A stretch of 64,000 nucleotides of DNA from Stictocephala bisonia (taxonomy: Eukaryota; Arthropoda; Insecta; Hemiptera; Membracidae): NCBI GenBank assembly GCA_035578905.1, contig JAQJVL010000111.1, forward strand, positions 831,607 through 895,606, given 5' to 3'. Below are positions 11,132-22,459 of the stretch, piece after piece (positions within the stretch are counted from its first letter, which is position 1; each line of letters starts with the position of its first letter). The position numbers and the translations under genes were made by a program. Under the pieces are notes generated by a model, which searched no databases, was not told the DNA's origin, and saw only the letters and a list, made by a program, of their open reading frames with translations.

Positions 11132-11995
11132 CACCTTGGGAAAAAATTATGGAAACGCTTTCACAACATTCCTATGACTTGTATCATCATCATTGTTACA
11201 AAGAACACATTTTTTGACGCCATTAGCGACATTTTATATTTTCAGGGCCCACATGGAGTTGAACAATATCTTTAATGTAAGCCTAGGTCCAGTTTAGTAT
11301 CAAATTAAAGGTATATTCAAGAGAAATTAATTGCCGCAAATAGGGACTTCGAAAGGTCTATGCTTACCAGCGTAGCGGCCATTTGAAAGATTCTGAGTAA
11401 CTAATTTGGACAATATTATTTCTCCGCTATTTAACGATTTTAAGTAAATTATTTTGATCAAAAATTATATTGTATGGACAACAATAGCTCAACAAGTTAA
11501 ATTATCAAATTATCTATGGAAAACATAAATTTGTGAAAGCGCAGAAAATATGGAAACGTTTTCACAACAACTTTATTTTTTCCAAAGATAATTTTATAAT
11601 TTATATTTTTTTTTAGTTATTGTGTTCCATAAAGCATAATTTTTTATCAGAATCATTTATTTAAAATCATTAAATAGCGGAGAAATAATATTGTTCAAAT
11701 TAGTTACTTTGAAATTCAAATTACCGCTACTTTGGAAAGTATAGACCTTTCGAAGTCCCTATTTGCGGCAATTAATTTCTCTTGAATAGACCTTTAATTC
11801 GATACCAAACTCGAACTAGGCTTACATTGAAGATTTTCGTTCAACTCCACGTAGGCAACCCCCCTAAAAAGATGAAATGTCGCTAATGGCGTCAAAAAGT
11901 GTGTTCTTTGTAACCATGATGATGTACAATATTTCACTTTTACCAGCGAAGTCATACAGAATTTTTGAAAGCGTTTCCATATTTTTCCCACCCTG
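11132..11995. mobile_element. Fold-back element, 864-bp imperfect palindrome, mariner-like ends
   Basis: The left end CACCTTGGGAAAAAATTATG and the mirrored right end CAGGGTGGGAAAAATATGG begin terminal inverted repeats that continue nearly to the centre (about 11549), so each arm is about 410 bp at perhaps 80% identity. TA flanks both ends (11130-11131 and 11996-11997). The CAGGGTG...TATGGAAACGC terminus is like that of Tc1/mariner-type elements in insects. A further TATGGAAACGTTTTCAC word sits at the hairpin tip (about 11550-11565). There is no transposase, so the element is non-autonomous. The frames at 11060-11275 and 11794-11991 are inside the arms and are not genes. Confidence 0.85.
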
Positions 11996-11997
11996 TA

Positions 11998-13289
11998 TGT
12001 TTGAATTAAAATTTAATGATTTAACAAAAATTAAATGACGATACTTACTTTAGCGCATTTTACATTTATAGAGTACATTATTACTTTCTACATTAAAATT
12101 GTTTTAAAATTTTAGGAGCATAGACTACTTCTTAAAATGTAATTTCACTGTTCACTTGCACTTGCTTAACATTCTTAGGCAGTTCATTAAATAAATATCC
12201 ACATATAATATAAACTGATCACACGATTTCAGAGTTATTTCTTGTAAAGCAGTTTACAGTAATGCGCCTAACGAGAATTCCGCCCCATAGGGACCGACTT
12301 CTACTGTTAAAACAATTAAATATAAAAATTCCAATTACTGCAAGGAAAATGTTATGGTCAATGTAAAACTCAGAGATTGGAAATCTATGGTTGGTATTTG
12401 ATTTATAACATCCATCCGATGGTCGAATCAAGGCACAAATTGATATTTGCCCGATGCACAGTAGTTAATATATCATTCATTGAATCGAGTTATGATGTGT
12501 TTGTTACAGTATCGATATTTGACCGCTCTCGATCCATCATCCTTGTTCCCAAACTCCTCTCTTGTTTATTAATAACTATCTTCGTGTAAACAACAATGGC
12601 GTCTGCCACCAATGAAACTCCACGCTGGATGAAGAAATAAAGAATGTAATATTAAATTTGGTAGGAAGGTCTTCATTGGTTTATTATTTTCAAAACTCCT
12701 AAAAAATTCAAAACGTCATCACCAGTAGCAACTAACACAAACTCCTGTCCATTGAGAGATGGATAGATTACAGTAGGCCAGTACTTGCTCCCTCCGTGAA
12801 ATCTATTACTGGACTGTGGAATCACCTTATTTCGATTAATTATAAAAAAAAGATTTTACGTAAAAGTTTACGGACTCTAACAATAAATATTTCCTTCTAA
12901 AATGTGTTGAATTCCGTTAGTACCGAGACAACACTTACTTTTATTCATTACTGTCTTTATAAAAACAATATTGTTGCGGAGTCTATAATGTAAAGCTGTT
13001 ATTATTTATACAGTTCTTCTAAAAACCCAATAAGAACACCTAATGGAGATTGAATATCGTTTTGTTACTCAAAATATACTTAATTTGAAGTATATTAATA
13101 CAACATTTAGGCCTTCCAACATCTCAAAACAATAGGTCTAAACAACCGTGCAGGCACGTAATATCTTGTACGCATCAAACGGGAATGTTTTTGTTATGTA
13201 AGAAGTAACTTGAACCAGACACCGAGCGAGAAAACAAATTACTTAAGCAAAATATCGAAGCAGTTTCCTAGGAATTAAACTATTTAAGA
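11998..13289. other. Unassigned sequence
   Basis: No repeat or gene is recognised. A 14-codon ATG frame at 12596-12640 has a good start context (ACAACAATGGCG) but stops quickly, and no supporting splice structure was found. Confidence 0.5.
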
Positions 13290-13790
13290 ATACACTCAGG
13301 TATACGCGACCAAGCTACTCAGTTACATGCGACCAAGTCACTCGGTTATACGCGACCAAGCCACTCAGTTATACGTGACCAAGTCACTCGGTTACACGCG
13401 ACCAAGCCACTAGGTTATACCACTGATTTTACTATCCATTGATTTTACTATGTATACTATGTATAGTAAAATCAATGGTTATACGTGACCAAGTCACTCA
13501 GTTACACGTGACCAAATTACTCGGTTATACGCGAAAAAACCACTCTGTTACACATAACCAAGTCACTCGGTCATACGCGACCAAGTGACTCGGTTATACG
13601 CGACCGTCACTCGGTTATCCGCGACCATGTCACTCAGTTAGACGCAGCCAAGTCACCCGGTTACACGCGACCAGGTCACTCGGTTACACGTGACCATGTC
13701 ACTCAGTTACACGCTACCAAGTTACTCAGTTAGACGCGACCAAGTCACTCGGTTATACGCGACATAGTCACTCAGTTTTATACAGACGAC
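13290..13790. repeat. 23-bp minisatellite, about 20 copies
   Basis: Units of the form CACTCGGTTATACGCGACCAAGT repeat head to tail with frequent CG/TG and C/T substitutions. A few units are shortened (for example near 13608). The array is interrupted by the unrelated hairpin at 13436-13478. Confidence 0.9.
13436..13478. repeat. Hairpin inside the 23-bp minisatellite
   Basis: Perfect 16-bp arms (13436-13451 CCATTGATTTTACTAT and 13463-13478) flank an 11-base loop. An extra direct copy of TGATTTTACTATCC precedes it at about 13424, suggesting local template switching. Confidence 0.8.
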
Positions 13791-15128
13791 GTGTTCAGTT
13801 TTAATTAAATATGACACGCATTATTTTGTGTTGAGGTTCTTCAAAACACCCAGAACCGGTAATGTTGAGTTTTTAAACATTTCCCTCAATTTTGTCTCTC
13901 CGCAGATTACCTTACAACACAAACAACCGCAACAATTGTTTCAACCACGTGTGTCTGCAGCCCTGTTTGCTAGGGCAGAACGATAATTTCACGAATATAT
14001 AGTGCTTTTTACTTAATATTAAAATTACTTATTGGATGCTTCAAGAAATTGTATTTTACAACTAAACTTTTGCGTTTCCTCTTAAAATACTACTCAAATT
14101 ACTACTACTCGATATGGTAGAAATATACTAACGATTCACAATTTGTTTTCTGAATATGAATGTGAATTTGGTTACCGATGCGTAGTTTGTTGAGGCTATG
14201 AGGTAGTTTATGGAGAGGAACTTCGTGGTACAGTTAACATGTGAGGAAGTTGGAATGAAGTATAGTCCGAATAAAATAAGGTTGGTACTGGCGGAACAGC
14301 CACGCGCCGTTGGACTGTAATGACATAATTCTGAGTTTTAATTTGCGGCTAAACTTAAAATAACGGAGCAATAATTTTCAAACTAATTGTTTAGTGTCCA
14401 TCATGTTTGAAAAACTTATGCTGGAGATTTTGCTTGAACTAATTTAGTTTTTATAGTGATATATGTGTTTAAGAATGTTTTTATGAGTGGAATTGCGCGT
14501 GAGTTGTCTTTAACCTGTCCCTGTAGTGAGAATAATAATAATAAAATTATTTCTAGTGGATGGATGTCAGTTTGATTAATTGTGATTAGTTTGGTATAAG
14601 ACTCATTTAATAATTCAAACAAATTAATGAGAAATTAATTTTTTTGTAAACCCTTGCAAAATCGGTAACGACAAACGCTAGAAAAAAATTTTTTTAGCAA
14701 ATATTAACTGTGTTATTTAAGTATTAGTAAAATAATACTGCGGCATTAATAAAACATGCAGAAAAATAATGAATAGTTGATGAAGTAAACTCATAATTCG
14801 TTTACAAGTAGAAGTAAAACAAAAAGTAAAAGTATTTAAGCATTATACTTTCTGAACAACCTAAATATGTTAATCAAATCTGCTGGTATAAAGTTTGAGC
14901 CAACACAGCTACCGAACTATCACTCCAGTACCATTATGTATAATTATTGCACCAAAGATCGTATTTGCTAAGATCGCATTCATCATTTTAAAAATACAAC
15001 ACTCTGATATAAGACTAAAATGTGCACCAAGTATACATTATATTGAGGTAAAACAAAATAGTTTAAATAAGTGGTTTTAGTTTCTTACTAACATCTTTTA
15101 TTAATGTAATAAAAATAGTCTTTATTTT
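13791..15128. other. Unassigned sequence
   Basis: AT-rich, with no recognised repeat or gene. Frames at 14416-14622 (minus) and 14895-15080 (plus) have no recognisable motif. Confidence 0.5.
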
Positions 15129-15312
15129 CATGGTGAAGTTAGGACTATTTAGTCCTCTCTTAGTTGTCCTGGCTATTGGCCTATTAATAAATGGCCCTTT
15201 TTAAGGAACAGTCGAACTCAGTAGTAATACCACACAGATCATCTTCACTCATACTAAATTTATGTAATAATTCATATCCACCCTAACGCACAAAGTTGTG
15301 TCGGCGACTCAT
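15129..15312 (+). repeat. Interspersed repeat fragment (GGTGAAGTTAGGACT family)
   Basis: It starts with GGTGAAGTTAGGACTATTTA and includes the SINE-type tail GGCCTATTAATAAATGGCCC...GGAACAGTCGAACTCAGTAG and a CATATCCACCCTAAC block. The first and last of these words recur at 20755-20870, so at least two copies exist in the window. Confidence 0.5.
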
Positions 15313-15460
15313 ATCTATGAATATTCCAAAATGAAATGAAATAATGTAAGAAACAAACGTTATTCCTAATCAAATAAAAATGTTAATTTCATTTTTGTAA
15401 TGAAGTTAATTACAAAATTATGTAGCCTACATTTATATTCAATACAAACGAGATAGTCAA

Positions 15461-16110
15461 GTGACACAGACCTCCAGTATGGAATATTCCTGGGATGGTC
15501 CTGGGGTTCTCTCTGGTCGTAAACCAAATCTGCTCCGACCGATGAGGACCATTGCTGCTCGCTGGCTCCGATCTCTCCAGTGCATGTCCCAGTCCCGCTC
15601 TAGTCACTCTTGTACCACCAGTCGGGTGACACAGACCTCCAGCATGGACTATTCCTCGGACAGTCCTGAGGTTCTCTCTGGTCGTAAACCAAATCTGCTC
15701 CGACCAGTGAGGACCACTGCTGCTCGCTGGCTCCGATCTCTCCAGTGCATGTCCCAGTCCCGCTGCAGTCAGTCTTGTACCACCAGTCAGGTGACACAGA
15801 CCTCCAGTGTGGAATAGGCCTGAGAAGGTCCTGAGGTTCTCTCTGGTCGGAAACCAAATCTGCTCCGGACTCCTTAGTACCTCGCTCCGCTCCAGTCAGC
15901 CTCCGGCCACCAGTTGGGTAACACAGACCTTCAGCAAGGCACAGCATGGAGAAGTGCTGGCACGGTCCTTACAGATCTTGAGGTTCTATATGGTCTTACA
16001 CCAAACCAGAATCTGACCTCTCCAGTACCTTGCCCAGCTCCAGTCAATCTCCATGGAAATGTGCATGCTGTGACCAAGACCTCCAACGTAGCACAGCATG
16101 CACATCTCTC
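15461..16110. repeat. 165-bp tandem repeat, three clear and one or two decayed copies
   Basis: Copies start at 15461, 15626 and 15791 (GTGACACAGACCTCCAGTAT), exactly 165 bases apart; degraded, shortened units follow from about 15919 and 16069. Because 165 is 55 codons, long frames stay open on both strands (15461-15817 plus, 15600-15947 minus), but these translate the repeat and have no known domain. The block is GC-richer than its neighbours. Confidence 0.85.
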
Positions 16111-16259
16111 TCGGGAGGATCACCTAAAAGGTTTTGTATCAGAGGGTCTTCTCAAATATTTATGTTTTGTCTTCCTATCCTAATCTGGTAGGATCATCTG
16201 TCAAAATACCTAAGAGAATCACGATTATCTTAGGTGATCTGTGATCGACACGTGCGTAA

Positions 16260-17110
16260 GACTCAATAGTTGAGGGTTAGTATGCACGCCTTAGACCCTA
16301 TATGAAAAAACTTAATTATGCCTTAACTATTAAACCTTCAAGCATTTTAAGTTTAACTCTTTAAATAATTCACAAGAATTTAATGCTTAACCCTTAAGTT
16401 TACCTTCTATAATTTAAAGCTTCACTCAAGAATTTAAACCTTATTATTTATTTAACCCTCAAAAGTATAAAGCTTATCCCTTAGTTAACTCTCAATAGTC
16501 TGATTTTAATCCTTTAATGAACCATCTGTAATCTAGACTTCCTTTAATTAATTACTCAAAATAATATAACATGAAACTGTACTAAACTGTCAAGAATCTA
16601 AAGTTTAAACCTTAAGTTAAACTCTACAACATACAATCATAAGCTTTACCCTCTAATCAACCCTCTACAATTCAATGCGTAATCTTTTAGTTAACATTCA
16701 AGAATATCAAGTTTTAACCACTAAATAGTCCCATGTAATCTAAAGCTTAACCATGAGAATAACCCGCAAGAATCTTAAGTTTAAACCTGTAGTTAATCAA
16801 GAAAAATTCAAACCTTAACCCATTAGTCAGCGGTCTAATATCTGAAGCTTAAACCTCTATAATCTAAAACACTTTAAACTAACTCCAAATCATCTAAAAC
16901 TTCAATCTTTAGTTTACCCTCTGTATTATGAATCTTAACCATTTAGATAACTCTTAAATGTTGTAAGTATAACCCTTTAGTTAACCGTCAAAATCTAAAG
17001 TGTAACACTTTGGTAATCCCCTACAATTTAAAGCTTAACCCTTTGGTCAACTTTTTAACAACCTAAAGTTAACCCTTTAGTTCACCCTCCAGAAGCCAAA
17101 GTTCAGCCCT
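16260..17110. repeat. Degenerate low-complexity tandem repeat (TTAACCCTTTAGTTAACC type)
   Basis: About 850 bases consist of loosely repeated TTTAGTTAACCCTC, AATCTAAAGCTTAACC and similar words with irregular spacing of roughly 20-45 bases. It looks like an old minisatellite with no coding potential. Confidence 0.7.
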
Positions 17111-17147
17111 TTAGTACATGTGGATTAACACATATAATTAATTACTA

Positions 17148-17548
17148 TGACGCCGATCGTAGAGATGATTCCAAATATGATGCCAAATATGAGGGGCAAC
17201 AGTGACATGAGTGTAGATGAACGAGTGTAGTCATTGTTACTAACTGTTCCTTAGAAAGTCATTTATTAATATCCAGTGCAACTATGTGACCTACAGCTTT
17301 ACGTGGAATACGAATCACGTAGTATTGGTCTGATTTTCATAGGCTAATTGATAAGCCTCAAATCTAGTTGGCTTTACCTGCACATAATCCGGACCTTAAA
17401 TACCACCAAACATGGACACTCCAGATTTCTCTAGTACCTAGTATCCAGGCCGATGTGAACCATTGAGCCGACGGCCGAGCATAGAACCTATCGACTAGAA
17501 TCTCCACAACACATTGATCCAAGTAGCTGGCTTACAGCACTGCGCACA
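17148..17548 (-). mobile_element. SINE A, near full-length copy
   Basis: Minus orientation: 3' tail at 17148 (ACGCCGATCG), the AGTGTAGATGAACGAGTGTA block, the hairpin core at 17300-17321, the body, and the tRNA-like head at 17520-17548 (mirror of TGCGCAGTGCTGTAAGCC). The A-box-like head suggests RNA polymerase III ancestry. Confidence 0.8.
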
Positions 17549-17629
17549 TAATACCGACATAAACCCTATGTTCAGGCTATTTAGGTAATATAATTAATTA
17601 AAATTTATATCACAGTTATAATGATACAA

Positions 17630-17890
17630 TGCAGAAACGGGTCCACCCACCCACCTACATATACAAGTGCAGTGGTATGGCCCACCCACCCATTCGTTCA
17701 CGTACAGTGGTATGACCCACTCGCCTACCCATTTATGTACAGTGCAATGACCCACATACCCAATCATACATGAACAGTGATAAGACCGACCAAACCACCC
17801 ATACAAGTACATTGGTATGACCCACCCGCCTACCCATACACATACAGTGGAATGATGCACCCACCCACCCATACACTTACAGTGGAATGC
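17630..17890. repeat. About 37-bp minisatellite, CCCACCC type
   Basis: About seven units read CCCACCCACCCATACA...ACAGTGGTATGA. The minus-strand frame at 17594-17872 is only the translation of this array. The unit is related to those at 18500-18968 and, inverted, 40480-40665. Confidence 0.85.
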
Positions 17891-17929
17891 ACATGTCCTG
17901 GTTTAGAAGAAGTAGTGATCTAATCATCT

Positions 17930-18185
17930 AGCAAGCATTACTCGTGTGGCCGATCTGACAGTTATTTCCATAATTTGACTGTAACTATGCAATGCAGTAC
18001 GCGATAAGATCGGTCCAGTTGCAGCGGTGACTGCGCTCAGCTGATCCCAACAATGATGTCATCACCGGTAATTGTCGTATTGTTGCTATCAGCTGTAATA
18101 AAGCGACGCAATCACAATTCATTGGTCATTCTGGCCGCTTGTCTGCCTCAATAAGAGAACACAGGTTGTCGTGATTTTAGAGAAA
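17930..18185. promoter_or_regulatory. Candidate conserved non-coding element
   Basis: A unique, non-repetitive, GC-balanced island between two minisatellites. It contains GCGATAAGATCGG (GATA-type), CAGCTG words at about 18038 and 18090 (E-box), ATGATGTCATCA (CRE/AP-1-like palindrome) at about 18053-18064 and CTGTAATAAA. Frames are short. This is inferred from composition and motif density only. Confidence 0.3.
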
Positions 18186-18499
18186 CAGTAAGAATAAAAT
18201 ATACCACACCGATGAAAATATATTGATTTTAACTTAAAGAATGAAATGTATCAAATTCCAAATAAAATCATTCAATCTACCTACCTACTCAATTAATGAA
18301 GTAGGATGTTTTTAATAAGTATTTAAAAAAGGCGCAATTAGAGATAAACTTAAATGTATCTTTACTGGAAAAGAAATTTAAACGCGTTTTAAATATAGTC
18401 TAAGAATTGTTTCATCACAGCAGGGTCACAAGAAGTGCCGGTTTAGATTCACCATAAAGTTAACAAGATTTCTAAAATTAAGAACACTTGGGACATTTC

Positions 18500-18968
18500 C
18501 CTTTGCCAAGACTCAAGCGTCATCGTGACCCGCCCACTGATCGACAAACATGCGTCGTTGATGACCCACCATCCCTCTACACAAGACCATCGTACGTCAC
18601 ACACGACAAAAGTCTTCGATCGTCTTTTGGTGTTAGGATTCCATCACGGGTGTTGATGACCCGCCCACCCATCTACACACGTACGTCGTTAATGGCCCCC
18701 ACACCCATCTACACACATGCATCGTTAAGGACCCACCTACCTATATACACACGTACGTTGTTAATTACCCACGCACTCAGCTGCTCACACACGTCAATGA
18801 TGACCCACCCACACATCTACACACGTACGTCGTTGCTGACTCATCAATCCATCTACACATGTATGTCTACGTCTTTGATGACTCACCGACATACCTATAA
18901 ATACGTCGTTGATGATAAGCCCATCTATTTACACATGAGCGTCTTCATGATCCGCCCACCCACCTATA
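18500..18968. repeat. About 36-bp minisatellite, CCCACCC type, about 12 units
   Basis: Units read GATGACCCACCCACCCATCT followed by ACACACGTACGTCGTT. Because 36 bases is 12 codons, the plus frame at 18488-18988 stays open for 166 codons. Its translation is a 12-residue repeat (YTRTSLMTHPPI-like) without a known domain, so it is better read as a repeat shadow than as a gene. Confidence 0.85.
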
Positions 18969-19006
18969 TGTACGGTAGAATAGGTTAAAACCTATTCTAC
19001 CGTACA
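18969..19006. repeat. Perfect 18-bp inverted repeat with a 2-base loop
   Basis: TGTACGGTAGAATAGGTT (18969-18986) and its exact reverse complement (18989-19006) are separated by AA. It sits exactly at the right edge of the 36-bp minisatellite. Confidence 0.9.
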
Positions 19007-19019
19007 TTGAGTTAGTCGT

Positions 19020-20016
19020 TGAGGTAGTAAGTATCAAATGGTAATTTTTTGATTTTGTGCATTATTGTTACTTTTTAAGAAATTGCTAAGATTCGTTTGA
19101 CCAACTAGTTGTTCCTTGTCTAATCCACTCCACCCTGTACTAGAGTGTATTTATTAACTTTCCCATTTTGCCTTTCAATAACCAAAACATAACACTCTTT
19201 AGGGAATTACGTCTAATTAGAAACTCGACTTATGAACATCACAACAGATGTAATATTTCATTGAAATAACCATGGAGTCACTTATGACAGTCACTTCATA
19301 CACAGCACATCTCTGGGTAAACAACGTTCACGAAAGTCAAATTGTAGCCTACACGGATTGACACGAGGCCCATTGTCGGGAACTAATCAATGGACAGCGT
19401 TAGTAATGAATGATGTGCGAGGATGTTGCCTGCGGCATTAGATGACTCAGCGGCGAGAGAGGCTAATGTTCATCTTTGGACTACATTTGATATATGAGGT
19501 GGATTTATTTAGGGCATTGACCTGGAAGACAACGTAAGGTTCTGCGGTGGGTTTACATGCATTGTTGAGTCTATTAGAATCACTTTATAAAGGCTTTACT
19601 TGAGCATCTTAGCAATAATTTTATTGGCCCATTTAAAGTGTCTCGTGTTTGTATGAAGTTTTGCTTTTTGTAGCAGAAAAAAGATTTTAAATATTTATTT
19701 CGGTCATTTCATTCTTTAGCTTTTACAGTATCGCGGTTATTGTAACATAACCAATTAATTAATTAATGGTAGGCATACTTGATGACAAAAATCCTACCGT
19801 TTATTGAACAGGGCAACAGGAATTTGGCACTCTGTCAATGAACAATAAAGCAATAACTGCCACTATACAATATATGAAATATCCACAGTATAGATTACTT
19901 AGTTGAGATAGTACTGTTATCTTTCTCCTGAGCAGGATACTAGAAGTGACAGTTTGTTCTGGATCCTTAGTTTTATGATACCAATAGATATCAATAGATA
20001 AATCAACATACATTTC
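19020..20016. other. Unassigned sequence with a regulatory-like island (19350-19570)
   Basis: The stretch 19350-19570 is unique and GC-balanced, with GGCCCATTGTC (Sox-like), GATGACTCAGC (AP-1/Maf-like) and TAATGTTCATC. The rest is AT-rich, ending with ATTAATTAATTAATGG near 19755. No reading frame is credible. Confidence 0.3.
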
Positions 20017-20111
20017 ATGGATGGATTTGATGTTTTATCCGTCGTAAGAATGTCCAAGAATCTGTCAGCCAAGTGTGAAATCGCCCGATACACACACAGT
20101 CTCTCCTTCAA
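20017..20111 (+). CDS. Candidate first or internal exon, unknown gene
   Basis: A plus frame opens with ATG at 20017 and reads 31 codons, including MSKNLSAKCEIARYTHSLSF, up to AAG at 20109-20111. That is followed immediately by GTGAGT, the consensus 5' splice donor. Codons in the last 60 bases favour G/C in third position compared with the surrounding DNA. No domain is recognised and no downstream exon was found in the window. A minus-strand frame (19917-20111) is open across the same bases, so the strand is not certain. It could be a chance donor next to a conserved non-coding element. Confidence 0.3.
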
Positions 20112-20129
20112 GGTGAGTCAAAGATCATT

Positions 20130-20260
20130 CATCGCCAGACACGGCCAGCGGGTGGCATGTTGGGGATCGACAATAATTACTAAAACGGTCCTGTCCCAAA
20201 AAACCAGAATCTGCCGGCTAGCCCAGACGTCATGGAATGCGGCAAGGGGCTAGTTTTTGT
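20130..20260 (+). repeat. Diverged interspersed repeat, copy 1
   Basis: Shares the order of words CAGAATCTGCCGGCTAGCC, GGAATGCGGCA and GGGCTAGTTTT with 21095-21220 (CTAATTGGCCAGCCTGCCAG, GGAATGCGGCACAGGGCC). The family is unknown. Confidence 0.35.
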
Positions 20261-22149
20261 CCTTTCATGAACTTAATCGCTTTTAGGTACGTGCATTTGT
20301 TTGAAAATAGCATAAGTATCAACATTTAGTTATAACATTTATAATTAGTTTTCTAATTTGTAATTGATTACAAATTACCTAACTAATTTTGAATATCTGG
20401 CGCTTATAAAAAAAAAAAAACCGCCGGAAAATAGGTTTTCAAATTGAATAAGAGAAGCTTGTGATATTTTATCATAGTTGCCTAGTTGTAAGCAAACAGC
20501 CATTTAGCTATTGTGCACTTTCTGTTAGGGATTTGAGAAAACCTCTCATGTATCTTTGTAACAAGGATACGTTGCAGAGAAATCTACTAATTCATAAATC
20601 ATTGCTTACATAAGAAAGTTACATAAATATACCTCAAGGCACTTCACCTCTTTTTCATGTTATCAGGTAAAAATTAACAAACCTAGTGCAAAAGCCCTCT
20701 GGGTAAAAATTTGGTGAAGTTTTTTATAAATTGAGTAAAAACGACTTTATTTTTGAGGTGAAGTTAGGAATAGACAGTCCTCTCTACCACCTGACCTAAA
20801 AATGGTTGTGGTCTTGTAAATACCGATGCTACAACGAAAAATTAAATCCATTTCCTAACCACCCTAGTCAATAATAGTTACGATAATAGTAAATCAAAAT
20901 CATAGTTGATGATTTAATACTATGCAATGCATTTTGATAGTTCAAATAAAATTCAACAATAATCGTAGCAACAGTGTTTTAGTTAATATCTGTATCGTGT
21001 CTAACGATATAGACATTTTGTACATCTTTATATATATACTTTAAATCACAATGTGCACATGCAACATGCAATGACTAACCATTATGTACAGGAAGAGCCA
21101 CGAGGGTGATTTTATGTGGTTGACAAAGTCTGGGCTTCAACAATTATCCGGCCCGGAGGACCCTAATTGGCCAGCCTGCCAGACAGTAGGAATGCGGCAC
21201 AGGGCCAGTTTTGTACACACATGCATCATAATCGGCTGTAAATACACATTTATCACGGAAACTAATTATTTATAAAGACTATAAATCTCATTACATGAAG
21301 CTGTTATTCTCCATTACAAGATTAATTAAACAACTAGCAGATAACGAGGAAGGTGCGTGAGAGCGCGGGGATTCCACAAGGTTCAACGGTTGGCCCCTCA
21401 CTCTCTTCAAACCTTTTACTTCTAATCGTGGAGAACATATTTCATTGCTCTGGAATGCCTCTGTTTGAACATAAGTTACCTTTCGTGTAGTAAAGGTCAG
21501 TACATATATGGGCGCTTATTGTACATTAGCTTCCGCAAACCAAATTTATTTAAAATGGTGACTTACAGCCAATTAGAGTGATTTATTAATACCGTAAGGG
21601 TTGAAGTTATGCTTATTATTTTGAAAAGTTACAATTATCTACTTTAATAAACAACTAGTCAAAATATAGTTTAATTCATAAAATTATTTGCCGAATATCA
21701 GAAAACAAATATATATTATCGAACGAAATATTGTTAGTATTACCTGCCTTTTGGGACTACCATGAGTAAATCTGAATACATGTATAACATATACGATTAG
21801 ATAATGTTTACGAGACGATAAATTCGTGTCACAAGAAAAAAGTTAAATATTCTTTTTTATTTAATAAAGTCTGTTTTAATAAACCAGTGCACTAATTTGT
21901 AAGAATTTATAGAAGTTCTGTGGACTCAAAAGTAGTAATTGAAGAATTGTTGGAAAAGGAAGCTGAATAATCGTTGAAAAACTGGTAGTAGGGCCCACGC
22001 ACCCTCCTTTACCCAAGATCGTAACTGCTTATTTACATTTCGTGGTTTTACTGTGTATTTTCACGTACAAATGTCAATTGAAAATCATATTCAATTATAA
22101 TAAATAATATTATAGATCCACTAGGGCCATATTGGATAAAAAATCCTTA
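20261..22149. other. Mostly unassigned sequence with two old repeat copies
   Basis: Bases 20755-20870 match the GGTGAAGTTAGGA...AGTCCTCTCT repeat also seen at 15129-15312. Bases 21095-21220 are the second copy of the repeat at 20130-20260. An A12 run starts near 20409. Otherwise it is AT-rich with nothing recognised. Confidence 0.45.
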
Positions 22150-22459
22150 TACAGTTTCAATTCATATAAGTAGTAATTTCATAACAATGCTTTAAATCAC
22201 TTTATTAAAATTTCTGAACAAGCAATAAAAGAAGCTATGCATAATCTCTTCAAAATAACACAAAGAAAATTAATCGTTATCCATTAACTAAACCTGTAAC
22301 TTCCAAAATTATTAGAAAACATTTAAATGAATGATTACATACAATCGTCAGACATAATAGAATGGTCGAGATAGGGGAAGGTACAATCTGGCCAGGTAAT
22401 CTAATGGTTCTTGGGTTTCCAAACTGAAGTAGGTGTGACCAATGAGAAGGAATACAGAC
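22150..22459. repeat. Duplicated block, copy 1, left part
   Basis: It aligns with 33210-33504. Identity is moderate (about 75-80%) up to about 22352, then nearly perfect from 22353 (CATAATAG) to 22459. It is separated from its right part (23036-23405) by the 576-bp insertion described next. Confidence 0.85.

Noticed and set aside
12596..12640. 14-codon ATG frame with good start context as a small peptide gene
   Set aside because: Too short to separate from chance, and no downstream conservation or structure is visible.
18488..18988. Longest open frame of the window (166 codons, plus strand) as a repeat-protein gene
   Set aside because: It coincides with a 36-bp minisatellite; the openness follows from the 12-codon unit, and related arrays elsewhere occur in the opposite orientation without a conserved frame.
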